Source of the DNA: Actinomycetota bacterium
GTDB taxonomy: Bacteria; Actinomycetota; Acidimicrobiia; Spongiisociales; UBA5794
Direction of reading: 5' to 3'
Assembly: GCA_011371355.1 (NCBI GenBank)
Contig: DRQR01000178.1
Span: 1-39,743 of the forward strand
DNA length: 39,743 nucleotides
A model generated the notes under the pieces. The model was not told where the DNA came from. It worked only from the letters and a program-made list of their open reading frames with translations, and did not search any database. How positions within the stretch are numbered: position 1 is the first letter of the stretch; the number at the start of each line of letters is the position of its first letter. Of this stretch, positions 1 to 9,618 are shown piece after piece. The translations under genes were made by a program, and so were the position numbers.

Positions 1-124
1 GGGTCTGATGGAGCCCGGAGTAGATCACCTCGCAGCCGGCGTCCCGCAGCGCCCGGGCGACGACCTTCGCGCCCCGATCGTGGCCGTCGAGTCCCGGTTT
101 GGCGATGAGGATCCGCGGTGGCAC
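1..124 (-). CDS. Cobalamin (B12)-binding domain protein, methylmalonyl-CoA mutase C-terminal/small-domain type (partial, runs off window)
   Basis: Reverse strand from GTG at 124 reads [41 protein letters not shown], the B12-binding DGHDRG motif context of methylmalonyl-CoA mutase. Confidence 0.85.
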   Translation of the reverse strand, partial: MPPRILIAKPGLDGHDRGAKVVARALRDAGCEVIYSGLHQT

Positions 125-134
125 CGGCGAAAGG

Positions 135-536
135 CTAGCCGGGTGCTCCCGGACCCACGCCGGGGTCCCGCCCCCCGGGGGTCGGCGCGGTCCCCTCCTC
201 GAGGATCCGGTGGGCCGTCCGGGAGGCGGCGAGGGCGGCGACGAGGGCCGAGACCCCGGCGCCGAGGGCCCCGACGGCGGCGACGACGAGCCCGTCCTCG
301 TCGGCGGGCCGCAGCAGGACGACGGCGACGGCCGCCGCGACGAGGAAGACCCCCGCGGCGACCATCCACGGCGCCGCGGCCCGTTGGGCCGGATACCACG
401 TGTCCTCGGAATGGGTCGTCGCTCGGGTGCGGATCCCGGCGTGGCCTCGCAGCGGCAGGCGGTCGTCTCGGGCGCGGAGCCCGACGGCGACGATCACGGC
501 GCCGCCGACGAACATGACGCCCGCGGCGAGGTACAC
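135..536 (-). CDS. SdpI/YhfL-like small membrane protein
   Basis: 133 aa, three hydrophobic segments, [29 protein letters not shown] resembles the SdpI 'GxRxxxTxxSxexW' motif; GTG start. Confidence 0.6.
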   Translation of the reverse strand: MYLAAGVMFVGGAVIVAVGLRARDDRLPLRGHAGIRTRATTHSEDTWYPAQRAAAPWMVAAGVFLVAAAVAVVLLRPADEDGLVVAAVGALGAGVSALVAALAASRTAHRILEEGTAPTPGGRDPGVGPGAPG

Positions 537-539
537 CGT

Positions 540-1970
540 TCAGACGAGGACGTCGGCCATGAGGTAGGCGACGACGTCGGCGGCGGTGTAGGTCGTCTCG
601 CCTTCCCGCAGGAAGCGGGCGACGTTCGCCACGTCGTCGCCGGAGGTGACGAGGGGCCCCTCGCGGTAGCCGTCCCGACGCACCTGTCCGAGTTCGATGT
701 TGGCGAGGAGGGCGTTGCAGAGGCACTTGCGGCCGATGGTGTCCTCGATCGCGCCGCCCTTGCGGAGGTAGTGATCGACGGGCTCGGCGGGGCAACGCCA
801 CCCGATGGAACCGTCGTCCTTCTTGTAGGGGGTCCGTAGGTAGCCGAGGTCACACACCCGGGTGCGGGCCGCGTAGACCTCGGGTTCGGACATCGTCCCG
901 GGGATCGGCACGACCTTGAAGGGGAAGCCCGTGGGTGAGGCCACCGGATCGGTGAAGGCCTCCGCCTCACCGCGACGGCTCATCTCGATGACCCTGCGCT
1001 TGATCTCGTCGGAGAACCCCGACTCCTCGCAGTAGGCGAAGGCGGTGCCGATCTGGACGCCGGCCGCCCCGGCGGCGAGGGCCTCTGCGACCTTGTGGGG
1101 CTCGGCGTAGCCGCCGGCGAGCCAGTAGGGCAGGCCGAGCTCGTTCATCACGTCGAGGTCCACGACGTCCCGTTCGCCGTAGACGGGCTGGCCCCGCTCG
1201 TCGAGGACCAGCTTGCCCCGGGGCGGGGCGTTGTGCCCACCGGCCGTCGGTCCCTCGACGACGAACCCGTCGACGGGTGGCTCGGTCTTCCGCGCGAGCA
1301 TCGTGGCGAGGACGTGCGAGGCGATGATCGCCAGGAATCGTCCCCGCGTCGGCAGCGGCGCCCCGGCCTCGAGGTACCGACTGGGATCGAACCGGGTCGC
1401 CACGACCTCGCCCCGCTCGGTGCCCTTGACGTCGAGGGGGAGCTCGGTGGGGAGCCCGGCGGCGAGGCGGTCCATGATCCCCGGGATCGCCTTCGGGATC
1501 CCGGCGCCCATGAGGACGTAGTCCACCCCGGCGAGCATGGCCCCGAAGAGGGAGGGAAGGGTGGGGATCTGGACCTTCGTCAGCAGGTTCGTCCCCACGA
1601 CGCCGTCGTGGCCCTCCTTGGCGAGCCAGACCTCCGCGAAGTTCGCCACGACGGTGAGCTCCTCGACGGGTCGGGGGATCTCGACGTCGAACATCGGCTT
1701 GGTCCTGAACCGGGCCTCCGGCGCCTTGCCTCCCTCGACGAAGTAGCGGTCGAGGATCCGGTCGGCCATCTCGGGGATCGGGAACGCGGCGAGGGCCCGT
1801 CGCAGGTGCCCGCCCGGATCGCCCATCTGGAGGCGTCGGACGAGCACGACGTCGAGGGCGGTCCCGGAGACCACCCCGAGATGCCCCAGTCGCGACACGG
1901 CGCGGGCGAGACGCCAGGAGGAGACGGCCACCCCCATGCCGCCCTGGATGATCACCGGGAGCTCGGACAT
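540..1970 (-). CDS. Nitronate monooxygenase (2-nitropropane dioxygenase) family protein
   Basis: MSELPVIIQGGMGVAVSSWRLARAVSRLGHLGVVSGTALD..., later GPTAGGHNAPPRG and LPYWLAGGYAEPHKVAEALAAGAAGVQIGTAFAYCEESG, FMN-binding TIM barrel of the NMO family. Confidence 0.85.
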   Translation of the reverse strand: MSELPVIIQGGMGVAVSSWRLARAVSRLGHLGVVSGTALDVVLVRRLQMGDPGGHLRRALAAFPIPEMADRILDRYFVEGGKAPEARFRTKPMFDVEIPRPVEELTVVANFAEVWLAKEGHDGVVGTNLLTKVQIPTLPSLFGAMLAGVDYVLMGAGIPKAIPGIMDRLAAGLPTELPLDVKGTERGEVVATRFDPSRYLEAGAPLPTRGRFLAIIASHVLATMLARKTEPPVDGFVVEGPTAGGHNAPPRGKLVLDERGQPVYGERDVVDLDVMNELGLPYWLAGGYAEPHKVAEALAAGAAGVQIGTAFAYCEESGFSDEIKRRVIEMSRRGEAEAFTDPVASPTGFPFKVVPIPGTMSEPEVYAARTRVCDLGYLRTPYKKDDGSIGWRCPAEPVDHYLRKGGAIEDTIGRKCLCNALLANIELGQVRRDGYREGPLVTSGDDVANVARFLREGETTYTAADVVAYLMADVLV

Positions 1971-2071
1971 GGGCAGATGCTACTCCGATGGGCTCCCCAG
2001 CGCCGTCCACCTACCCCGTATCGACGCGGCGCCCCGCGATCGGGCGACCCGGGGCCCCGAGTGCGACCGTC

Positions 2072-4252
2072 TCACGCCCGCTCGAGGGGCGCCCAGGCGA
2101 GGAGGAGCCGCTTCTCCCCGGCGTCGTCGAAGACGACCGTTGCCTCGGCGCGTTCGCCGGCGCCGGCCACCTCCTCGACGGTCCCGAGGCCCCAGTGGGC
2201 GTGCCGTACCCGATCACCGGGGCCGATCTCCGACCCGGACACCGTGGGTCGAGGCCCGTCGACCGCGGCGGCGGGGCGCCGACGATCGCGCTCGGCGGAG
2301 ACGAGGAGCTCGTCGGGGATCTCGCCGAGGAACCGGCTCGGACCGTTGTAGTGGTGCTGGCCCCACAGGTTGCGGCTCCACGCCCGGGTCAGGTAGAGCC
2401 GATCCTCGGCACGGGTCATCCCGACGTAGCAGAGGCGCCGTTCCTCCTCGAGCTCCTCGGGATCCCCGAGCGCCCGCACGTGGGGGAAGACGCCGTCCTC
2501 CATACCGGTCATGAACACCACGGGGAACTCGAGCCCCTTCGCGTTGTGGAGGGTCATGAGCGTCACCGCGTCGGCGTCGTCGAGGGCGTCGACGTCGGTG
2601 ACGAGACTGATCGACTCCAAGAACAGGTGGAGACGCTCGAGGCCGCCGAGCTCCGCCCATTCGTCCGTCCCCAGCGAGGCCGGCCCGGTCTCCTCGAACT
2701 CGGCGACGGCGGAGACGAGTTCCTCGAGGTTCTCCTCGCGCCCCATCGCCTCGATCGTGCCTTCGGCCCGGATCTCGTCGAGGTAGCCGGTGTCCGCGAG
2801 CACCGCCTCGATCGCCGCGCGCGGGCCGGCCTCGGCTCGTCGAGTCAGTTCGTCGACGAGGGCGACGAAGCCGGCGACCGCCTTGCGGGCCCGAGCGCCG
2901 AGGCGCGGGTTGTCGTCGGCCCGTCGCAGCGCCTCCATGAAGCCGATCCCCTGCGCCTCGGCGTAGCGATCGAGGTGTCCCACGGTGGTGTCCCCGATCC
3001 CACGACGGGGCACGTTGAGGATGCGTTTCAGGGCGACGGTGTCGTCCGGGTTCACGAGGACGCGCAGGTAGGCGAGGACGTCCTTGACCTCCCGGCGGTC
3101 GTAGTACTTGAGACCCCCGGCCACCTGGTAGGGGATCCCGAAGCGCACGAGGAGCTCCTCGAGGACGCGGCTCTGGGCGTTCGTCCGGTAGAAGACGGCG
3201 ATCCCCGAACGGGCGATCCCGCGGTCTTCGAGCCGGCGGATCTCCTCGGCGACGAACGCCGCCTCGTCGTGTTCGTCCTGGCCCTCGTAGACGACGATGC
3301 GCTCGCCGGGGCCCCGGTCGGTCCACAGGCGCTTCGGGATGCGCCGTCGGTTGTGGACGATCACCGCGTTCGCGGCGTCGAGGATCGTCTGGGTCGACCG
3401 GTAGTTCTGCTCGAGCCGGACGATCTTCGCCTCGGGGTAGTCGTCCTGGAAGGCGAGGATGTTCCGATGGTCGGCGCCGCGGAATCGGTAGATCGACTGA
3501 TCCTGATCGCCGACGACGCAGACGTTGCGGTGGCGTTCGGCGAGCAGCTTCACGAAGAGGTACTGGGCCCGGTTCGTGTCCTGGTACTCGTCGACGAGGA
3601 TGTGGAGGAAGCGGTCCTGATAGTGGGCGAGCACCTCGGGGAAGGCCCGGAACAGCTCGACGGTGACCACGAGGATGTCGTCGAAGTCCATCGCCGAGGC
3701 CTCGACGAGGCGCTGCTGGTAGAGGCGGTAGACGTCGGCGACGCGCTCGTGGAACCAGCCCGAGTCCGCGGCGGCGAAGGTCTCGTAGTCCACGAGCTCG
3801 CTCTTCGCGTTCGAGATCGTCGCCCGAATCTGCCGTGGCGGGAACCGCTTCGAGTCGAGGTCGAGATCCCGCACGCACATCGTCACGAGCCGGAGGGCGT
3901 CGGCTTCGTCGTAGATGGAGAACGAAGCGCGATAGCCGAGGCGAGGCGCCTCGCTGCGGAGGATGCGGACGCAGGCGCTGTGGAAGGTCGACACCCACAT
4001 GTGCGCGGCGACGGGACCCACGAGCTCGGCGACCCGCTCCCGCATCTCCCCGGCGGCCTTGTTCGTGAAGGTGATCGCGAGGATCGAGAAGGGATCCACC
4101 CCGACGTCGCGGATGAGGTGGGCGATGCGATGGGTGAGGACCCGCGTCTTCCCGGAGCCGGCTCCGGCGACCACGAGCACCGGGCCTTCGACGGCGGCCA
4201 CCGCCTCTCGCTGGGCGGGGTTGAGGTCGGCGAGGAGCGCGGACTCGGCCAT
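2072..4252 (-). CDS. UvrD/PcrA-type ATP-dependent DNA helicase
   Basis: Start placed at MAESALLADLNPAQREAVAAVEGPVLVVAGAGSGKTRVLTHRIAHLI; Walker A AGAGSGKT, VDEYQDTN, GDQDQSIYRFRGA, LTLMTLHNAKGLEFPVVF; PcrA-like basic C-terminus. Confidence 0.95.
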   Translation of the reverse strand: MAESALLADLNPAQREAVAAVEGPVLVVAGAGSGKTRVLTHRIAHLIRDVGVDPFSILAITFTNKAAGEMRERVAELVGPVAAHMWVSTFHSACVRILRSEAPRLGYRASFSIYDEADALRLVTMCVRDLDLDSKRFPPRQIRATISNAKSELVDYETFAAADSGWFHERVADVYRLYQQRLVEASAMDFDDILVVTVELFRAFPEVLAHYQDRFLHILVDEYQDTNRAQYLFVKLLAERHRNVCVVGDQDQSIYRFRGADHRNILAFQDDYPEAKIVRLEQNYRSTQTILDAANAVIVHNRRRIPKRLWTDRGPGERIVVYEGQDEHDEAAFVAEEIRRLEDRGIARSGIAVFYRTNAQSRVLEELLVRFGIPYQVAGGLKYYDRREVKDVLAYLRVLVNPDDTVALKRILNVPRRGIGDTTVGHLDRYAEAQGIGFMEALRRADDNPRLGARARKAVAGFVALVDELTRRAEAGPRAAIEAVLADTGYLDEIRAEGTIEAMGREENLEELVSAVAEFEETGPASLGTDEWAELGGLERLHLFLESISLVTDVDALDDADAVTLMTLHNAKGLEFPVVFMTGMEDGVFPHVRALGDPEELEEERRLCYVGMTRAEDRLYLTRAWSRNLWGQHHYNGPSRFLGEIPDELLVSAERDRRRPAAAVDGPRPTVSGSEIGPGDRVRHAHWGLGTVEEVAGAGERAEATVVFDDAGEKRLLLAWAPLERA

Positions 4253-4295
4253 GGCGGCCGAGTGTACCGACGACGCCGCCCCTGCCCGGTGCGGG

Positions 4296-6986
4296 TCAGG
4301 TGCCCGCTGCCCGTTCCTTCTCGTCGATGAGTCGACGGAGGGTGTCGGCGAGCATGCCCTCCCGGAAGTCGGCCTTGTCGAAGAAGGCGTCCACCCCGGC
4401 GGCGAGGGCACGACGGCGATCCTCGTCCGAGGCGACGCCCGAGAGCATGACGATCGGCACGTCGTTCGATCGCCCGCGGACCATCTGGACGAGCGCGATG
4501 CCGTCGGCCCGGGGCATCGAGTAGTCGACGACGATGGCGTCGATCGGATGATCCTTGACGAACTTCAGGGCCTCGGCGACCGAGTCGGCCGAGAAGGTGG
4601 CGAAGCCGGCGGAGGCCAAGGCGGAGGCGACGACGTCCCGAACGGCCTTCGAGTCGTCGACGACGAGGATCCGCCGGATCGGTCCGATCGAGGCCGGGCG
4701 GTCCTCCTCGTAGCGCTCGGCGAGTCGTCCGGCGTCGACGATGAGCACGACGTCGCCGCCGCCGAGGAGCGCGGCGCCGGTGATGAAGTCGGGGCCGGCG
4801 ACGAGGGCACCGAGCTCCTTGATGGCGACCTGGCGTTCTCCGTGGTTCTCTTCGACGCCCACGGCGATCCCACCGGTGGGACCTCCGAGGATGACGAGAT
4901 GCGTGGGGAGACCGGTGGCGTCGACCCCGACGAGCTGGGAGAGGGGGGCCACGGGGATCTGGGCGCCACGCCAGACCATGCGGGTCCCACCGGCGACGAC
5001 CTTCGCGTGGGCCTCCCCGAGGGACATGACCTCTTCGACGGCGGCGATCGGGATCCCCCAGCGGTAACCGCCGGCGCCGACGACGAGGGCCTTCTGGAGG
5101 GCCCGATGCGCGGGCACGGCGAGGGCGAAGGTGGATCCTCCCCCGGGTTCGGTGGTGATCGTGAGCGTGCCGAAGAGCTCCTCGACGACGGTTCGCACCT
5201 TCGCCAGCCCGGCTCCGTCCCCGGCGAGCTCGCCGGCTTCACGGAGGGTGGAGAAGCCGTCTTCGATGAGGATCCGTCGGCACTGCTCCTCGGTGGGATC
5301 CTCGTCGCAGACACCGAGGCGGACCGCCCTGGCGGCGACCTCCGACCAGTCGATCCCGCGGCCGTCGTCGGTCACCTCGACGACGAGGGTGCCGTCGTCG
5401 ATCGCGGCGTGGACGGTGACGAGACCGACGGCCGGCTTGCCGACCTCCGCCCGTTCGTCGGGGCGCTCGATCCCGTGGGCGATCGCGTTGACGACGAGCT
5501 GGCGGATCGGTTCGCCGAGACGATCGGCGACCTGTCGATCCACGAGGACGTCGTCGCCGTACACCTCGAGCTTCACCTCCTTGCCGACCTTCTTGCCGAG
5601 GTATCGGGCGAGCTGAGGGAGGGTTCCGGTGACCGTCGACAGTCTCGTCGAGGCGAGTTCGAGGGCCTCCCGCTCGAGACGCCCGACGAGGGACCCCACC
5701 TCGCGAAGGGCCTCGGCGATCTCGAGGCTCTCGGCGGCGCCCGGCCCGCCGGCGGTGAGCCCGACGAGGCCGTCGGCGCGGTGGAGGATCGCGTCGAGCT
5801 CGAGGGCGATGGCCGCGAGGTCGTTGATGAGCCGGTAGAGCCCACCGGCGTTCACGACGACCGATTCGCTCGACGCCCAGGTCGCGAGGACGCCGAGGAG
5901 GCCGCCGAGGTCCCCGGGCGCGGCGGGCTCGGTCGGTTCGTCGACGTCGGCCGGTGGGGTGGGGCCGGGATCGGTGTCGAAGAGGGCCGCCCCGTCGAGC
6001 TCGGGCGGGTCGGGGACTTCGACGGGGTCGGCGTCGAGGTCGACGACGGGGGCCTCGAGGTCGACCTCGATCACCGGCTTCGCCTCCGGTCCGACGCTCT
6101 CCACGGTGAACTCGAGGAAGGCGACCCCCTCGGCCGTCGGAGGATGGGCCTCGGTGGTCGGGAGCTCGACCGGCGCGCCATCGGCGGCCGCGTCGGCGAC
6201 GGAGCCGGGTTCGGGCGCTGCGCCATCGTCGACGGCGGCGGCGTCGGCGACGAGCTCCGGCTCGGGACCGTCGGGGGCGACGGGTTCCGACGCGACCTCG
6301 ACCTCCTCGGTCGCCGCGGCGCCGGCTCCCTCGGGCGTCTCGCCGCTCCCGGAGTCCTCGCCCTCTGCGGAGGTCCCGACCTGCCCCGGGGCGGCCGTCG
6401 TCTCCTCTTCGAGGGTCGCGACGTCGAGTCCCACGGCCTCTCCGTCGACGGCCGCTGCACCCTCTTCGGTCGCCGAGGCGTCGGGCTCCGCGTCGTCGGG
6501 CCTCGGTTCGAAGGGGATGACGACGGCCTCGGTGGTCTCGGCCTCGTCGGTGGTCTCGGCCTCCTCGGCGGGGACGGTCCCCCCTCGGTAGGGCTCGGGG
6601 AGCGGACCGGGGAGCTCCTGGCCTTCGAGGGCGATGATCACCGCCCCCATGGGTCCGGCGAGGATCTCGGGATCGTCGACGGCGTCGGGGAGCACGTCGG
6701 CGAGCCGACCGAGGGCGTCGCCCAGCCGTTCGGTGGCCTCCACCTCCCCGCGATGGAGCCAACGCCAGACCTCCTCGAGCATCTCCCCCGCCCTGGCGAC
6801 GGCCTCGTAGCCCATGACCCGGCCGGTTCCCTTGATCGTGTGACCCTCGCGGAGCATGCTCCCCGCGAGCTCTCGGTCGAGCTCCCCACTCCCCACCTCC
6901 GCGGCTCCCTCGACGAGCCCACGGGAGCGCTCGTGGATCTCCTCGAGGAACATCCGGTGGAGCTCCGGGTCGGTATTCCACGACAC
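4296..6986 (-). CDS. CheA-type hybrid histidine kinase (Hpt, HATPase, CheW-like domain, C-terminal receiver)
   Basis: Hpt motif GHTIKGTGRVMGY; N-box VVNAIAHGIERPDER; G-box GDGAGLAKVRTVVEELFG; CheW-like region; C-terminal RRILVVDDSKAVRDVVAS...IVVDYSMPRADG receiver. Long acidic Ala/Pro/Glu linker after Hpt. Confidence 0.88.
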   Translation of the reverse strand: MSWNTDPELHRMFLEEIHERSRGLVEGAAEVGSGELDRELAGSMLREGHTIKGTGRVMGYEAVARAGEMLEEVWRWLHRGEVEATERLGDALGRLADVLPDAVDDPEILAGPMGAVIIALEGQELPGPLPEPYRGGTVPAEEAETTDEAETTEAVVIPFEPRPDDAEPDASATEEGAAAVDGEAVGLDVATLEEETTAAPGQVGTSAEGEDSGSGETPEGAGAAATEEVEVASEPVAPDGPEPELVADAAAVDDGAAPEPGSVADAAADGAPVELPTTEAHPPTAEGVAFLEFTVESVGPEAKPVIEVDLEAPVVDLDADPVEVPDPPELDGAALFDTDPGPTPPADVDEPTEPAAPGDLGGLLGVLATWASSESVVVNAGGLYRLINDLAAIALELDAILHRADGLVGLTAGGPGAAESLEIAEALREVGSLVGRLEREALELASTRLSTVTGTLPQLARYLGKKVGKEVKLEVYGDDVLVDRQVADRLGEPIRQLVVNAIAHGIERPDERAEVGKPAVGLVTVHAAIDDGTLVVEVTDDGRGIDWSEVAARAVRLGVCDEDPTEEQCRRILIEDGFSTLREAGELAGDGAGLAKVRTVVEELFGTLTITTEPGGGSTFALAVPAHRALQKALVVGAGGYRWGIPIAAVEEVMSLGEAHAKVVAGGTRMVWRGAQIPVAPLSQLVGVDATGLPTHLVILGGPTGGIAVGVEENHGERQVAIKELGALVAGPDFITGAALLGGGDVVLIVDAGRLAERYEEDRPASIGPIRRILVVDDSKAVRDVVASALASAGFATFSADSVAEALKFVKDHPIDAIVVDYSMPRADGIALVQMVRGRSNDVPIVMLSGVASDEDRRRALAAGVDAFFDKADFREGMLADTLRRLIDEKERAAGT

Positions 6987-7036
6987 CCGAACGCCCTCTC
7001 CTCGCTGCTTGGTCGCAAGGTACGGTATCGGATGGC

Positions 7037-7072
7037 GAGCCGGGGCCCTTGAGGAGTGCCTCGCCCCGGCTC
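7037..7072. terminator. Hairpin between histidine kinase stop and cheA-like start
   Basis: GAGCCGGGGC ... GCCCCGGCTC, perfect 10-bp inverted repeat with 16-nt loop; overlaps the kinase stop codon; no U-tract. Confidence 0.4.
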
Positions 7073-8120
7073 AGGCGGCCTGGGAGAGCGCGGGCAGGGT
7101 CGCCACCCGGTTCTCGGCGGGAGCCCCGCTGGCGGCGGGGATGACGAGGGTGAAGGTGCTGCCCTTGCCGGGGCCGTCGGAGTAGAACTCGATCGTGCCG
7201 CCCATGGCCTGGGCGAGTCCGAGGGAGATGGGGAGGCCGAGCCCGGTCGAGTCGACGCGCTGCTGGGCGACCCGGGTCTGCTCGAAGGGAGTGAACACGG
7301 CCGGGACGTCCTCGGGGGCGATCCCGGCGCCGGTGTCCTCGACCTCGATGAAGACCTTGCGGGCGACGGTGCGACCGCGGATCCAGATCCCGCCGTCGTC
7401 GGTGTACTTGATGGCGTTCGACAGGAGGTTGATGAGGATCTGCCGCAGCCGCTGAGGATCCGCGCGGCACTCGAGTCCCGGCTCGAGGTCGAGGTGGAGT
7501 TCGAGGTGCTTCTCCTCGGCGAGGGGGCCCATGTGCCGGGCGATGTCGTGGACCATCTGCTCGGCGTCGACGTCGACGATCTCGAGGTCGATCTTCCCCG
7601 ACTCCATCCTCGCGGCGTCGAGCAGATCGTTGACCATGGTGAGGAGCTGCGACGCGGAGCTGCGGATGTCGGCGGCCATGGACCTCACCATCTCGGGATC
7701 GACGTCCTCCTCCTCGATGAGCGTCGAGAACCCGATGATCGCCGACAGGGGCGTCCGCATGTCGTGGCTCAGTGCGGCGAAGAACCGGGCCTGGGACCTC
7801 GCGGAGCGGGCGATCTCCTCGTTCGTCTCGTGGATCTGGGCGTTCCACTCCTCGACCACCCGCGCCGCGATCTCCTCGGTGTGGGACTCGAGCTGACGGA
7901 ATCGCCACGAGACGCTCGCGAGCACGCCGCCGAGGGCGGCGAGGAGGAAGGGAAACAGGTCGATGAGCCAGGTGACCGGCTGGGCGCGCCGCAGGTCGAG
8001 GAGCGACGTCGCCGAGTCGGTCGTCGCCAGGCCGACGACGGCGGCGACGACGGGGAACACGAGTCCGAGGAGCAGGCCCGCGGCCGCGCCGCGGAGGATG
8101 GTCTTGGTCCGATCGTTCAT
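7071..8120 (-). CDS. Membrane sensor histidine kinase
   Basis: Two N-terminal TM segments, H-box FFAALSHDMRTPLSAIIGFSTLI, N-box LINLLSNAIKYTDDGG, G boxes DTGAGI and STGLGLPISLGLAQAMGG. Start placed at MNDRTKTILRG (8120), preceded by AGGAGGG; the ORF-track start at 8138 is less likely. Confidence 0.88.
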   Translation of the reverse strand: MNDRTKTILRGAAAGLLLGLVFPVVAAVVGLATTDSATSLLDLRRAQPVTWLIDLFPFLLAALGGVLASVSWRFRQLESHTEEIAARVVEEWNAQIHETNEEIARSARSQARFFAALSHDMRTPLSAIIGFSTLIEEEDVDPEMVRSMAADIRSSASQLLTMVNDLLDAARMESGKIDLEIVDVDAEQMVHDIARHMGPLAEEKHLELHLDLEPGLECRADPQRLRQILINLLSNAIKYTDDGGIWIRGRTVARKVFIEVEDTGAGIAPEDVPAVFTPFEQTRVAQQRVDSTGLGLPISLGLAQAMGGTIEFYSDGPGKGSTFTLVIPAASGAPAENRVATLPALSQAA

Positions 8121-8128
8121 GATCCCTC

Positions 8129-8155
8129 CTGTCGGCACGGGAGACGGGGGAGAAA
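8129..8155 (-). promoter_or_regulatory. Possible sigma28-like motif upstream of histidine kinase
   Basis: Minus strand TTTC-N15-GCCGACAG abutting the SD/ATG of the kinase at 8120. Confidence 0.35.
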
Positions 8156-8159
8156 GGGC

Positions 8160-9206
8160 TCAGGCCGCGATCGCCTCGGTGTCCCGAGGAAGGAGCACGC
8201 AGAAGGTCGATCCCTCCGGTCCCGAGCTCTCGAGCCAGACGTCGCCCCCGAGGGAACGGGCGGCTCGCCGGACGATGGCGAGCCCGGCCCCGGTGCCGTC
8301 GAGTCCCCGGTGGTTCGTGCCGCGGGCGAAGACGTCGAAGATGCGCCCCCGGTCCTCCTCGGGGATCCCGAATCCGTCGTCGACGACGAGGATCGTGACC
8401 GACCGGTCCGATCCGTCGACCACCACCCGGATCGTCGGGCGCTCGTGCTCGTTGTACTTCGCCCCGTTCTGGACGAGGTTCTGGAGGATCGCCCGGAGCC
8501 GCGCCCTGGGCGCCCGGACCACCTCGTCGCCGCCGACGACCTCGAGCTCGATGGTCCGCCCGAGGGCGGTCTCGACCTCGGCGGTCACCGCGGCGACGAC
8601 GTCGCCGATGCGCACCGCCTCGAGCTCGAGATCGCCGTCGCTCCGCATCCGGGAGAGGGTGAGGAGGTCGGTGACGAGCTCCTGCATCCGGGCGGTGAGG
8701 TCGGTGGCCCGTTGGAGGTACTCACGTCCGTCCTCACCGAGACGGTGCCCCTCGATCTCGGTGAGGAGGTCGAGGAACGCCCCCATGGTTCGCAGGGGTA
8801 CGGCGAGGTCGTGGGACACCGAGAAGGTGAAGGCCTCGAGCTCTGCGGTGAGCTCCTCGGCGCGACGCCGGGCCTCTTCGATCGCAGCGGTACGCATCTC
8901 GGCCTCGAGGGTGGCGACGCGCTCGCGCTGGAGCGCGGCCCGGAGCGCGGCCTCGTGCTCGGCGTGTCGGTGCTCGACCGCCTCGACGGCGGCGAGGAGA
9001 CGCCCCGGCAGCCACGAGCCACCCCGCGGCTCGCGGCCGTGGAGCCGCAGCCCCGCCTCGGTGATCCCGGCGAAGAGGAGGAAGAGGAAGGCCGCGGCTC
9101 CGGCGACGGCGAAGCGGACGTCGGCACGCCACAGCCCCGCCGCCACGGCCAGGAGCCCCGCGGCGACGCCGAGCCCGAAGCGGAGCCCCCGCCTAGCCGT
9201 CGACAT
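8160..9206 (-). CDS. Sensor histidine kinase, bacteriophytochrome-like kinase core
   Basis: Two TM segments, coiled coil, SVSHDLAVPLRTMGAFLDLL H-box, LQNLVQNGAKYNEHERP N-box, DDGFGIPEEDRGRIFDVFARG, GTGAGLAIVRRAARSLGG. Confidence 0.87.
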   Translation of the reverse strand: MSTARRGLRFGLGVAAGLLAVAAGLWRADVRFAVAGAAAFLFLLFAGITEAGLRLHGREPRGGSWLPGRLLAAVEAVEHRHAEHEAALRAALQRERVATLEAEMRTAAIEEARRRAEELTAELEAFTFSVSHDLAVPLRTMGAFLDLLTEIEGHRLGEDGREYLQRATDLTARMQELVTDLLTLSRMRSDGDLELEAVRIGDVVAAVTAEVETALGRTIELEVVGGDEVVRAPRARLRAILQNLVQNGAKYNEHERPTIRVVVDGSDRSVTILVVDDGFGIPEEDRGRIFDVFARGTNHRGLDGTGAGLAIVRRAARSLGGDVWLESSGPEGSTFCVLLPRDTEAIAA

Positions 9207-9618
9207 GGGAGGGAAACAGCTCGTCGAGATCCGCGCTGCCTCCCGTCCCGCCGTCGATCGCCGCCCGCAGGGTGCGGAGGAGCTGCTCCTCGCTGAGGTC
9301 GTTCTTCGACAGCACCGCGACGACCCCGGCCTCCTGGGCGGTGGACTCGAGCTGGTGGGTCTTGTGGCCGGTGAGCATGACGATGGGGATGTACCCGGTG
9401 ACCGACGAGCGACGGAGCCGCCCGGCGACGGTCACCCCGGAGGCGGCGGGCATCCGGTAGTCCATGAGGATCACGTCCGGCTGGGTGCGGTTCGCGGCCA
9501 TCTGCCCCTGGATCCCGTCGGGGGCGACGGTGGTGCGGAACCCCGCCCGGGAGAGGTAGACCGACAGCAACCTGGCGAAGTGCTCGTCGTCGTCGATGAT
9601 GAGGACGTGCTCGTTCAC
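9193..9618 (-). CDS. Stand-alone receiver-domain response regulator
   Basis: 141 aa, HVLIIDDDEHFARLL, VILMDYRMPAASG phosphoacceptor site, PIVMLTGH, VLSKNDLSE; no output domain. Confidence 0.88.
   Translation of the reverse strand: MNEHVLIIDDDEHFARLLSVYLSRAGFRTTVAPDGIQGQMAANRTQPDVILMDYRMPAASGVTVAGRLRRSSVTGYIPIVMLTGHKTHQLESTAQEAGVVAVLSKNDLSEEQLLRTLRAAIDGGTGGSADLDELFPSHVDG

Noticed and set aside
5880-6600. Repetitive GTCGGCGACG/GGTCTCGGCCTC-like sequence
   Set aside because: In-frame low-complexity Ala/Glu/Asp/Pro linker of the CheA-like protein, not a DNA repeat array.
3963-7052. 1029-aa plus-strand ORF
   Set aside because: Antisense to UvrD start and CheA; Asp/Gly/Glu/Arg-rich low-complexity translation typical of the complementary frame in high-GC DNA; no family motif.
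5239-7908. 889-aa minus-strand Arg-rich ORF
   Set aside because: Out-of-frame shadow of the CheA and histidine kinase genes; composition is Arg/Pro/Gly only.
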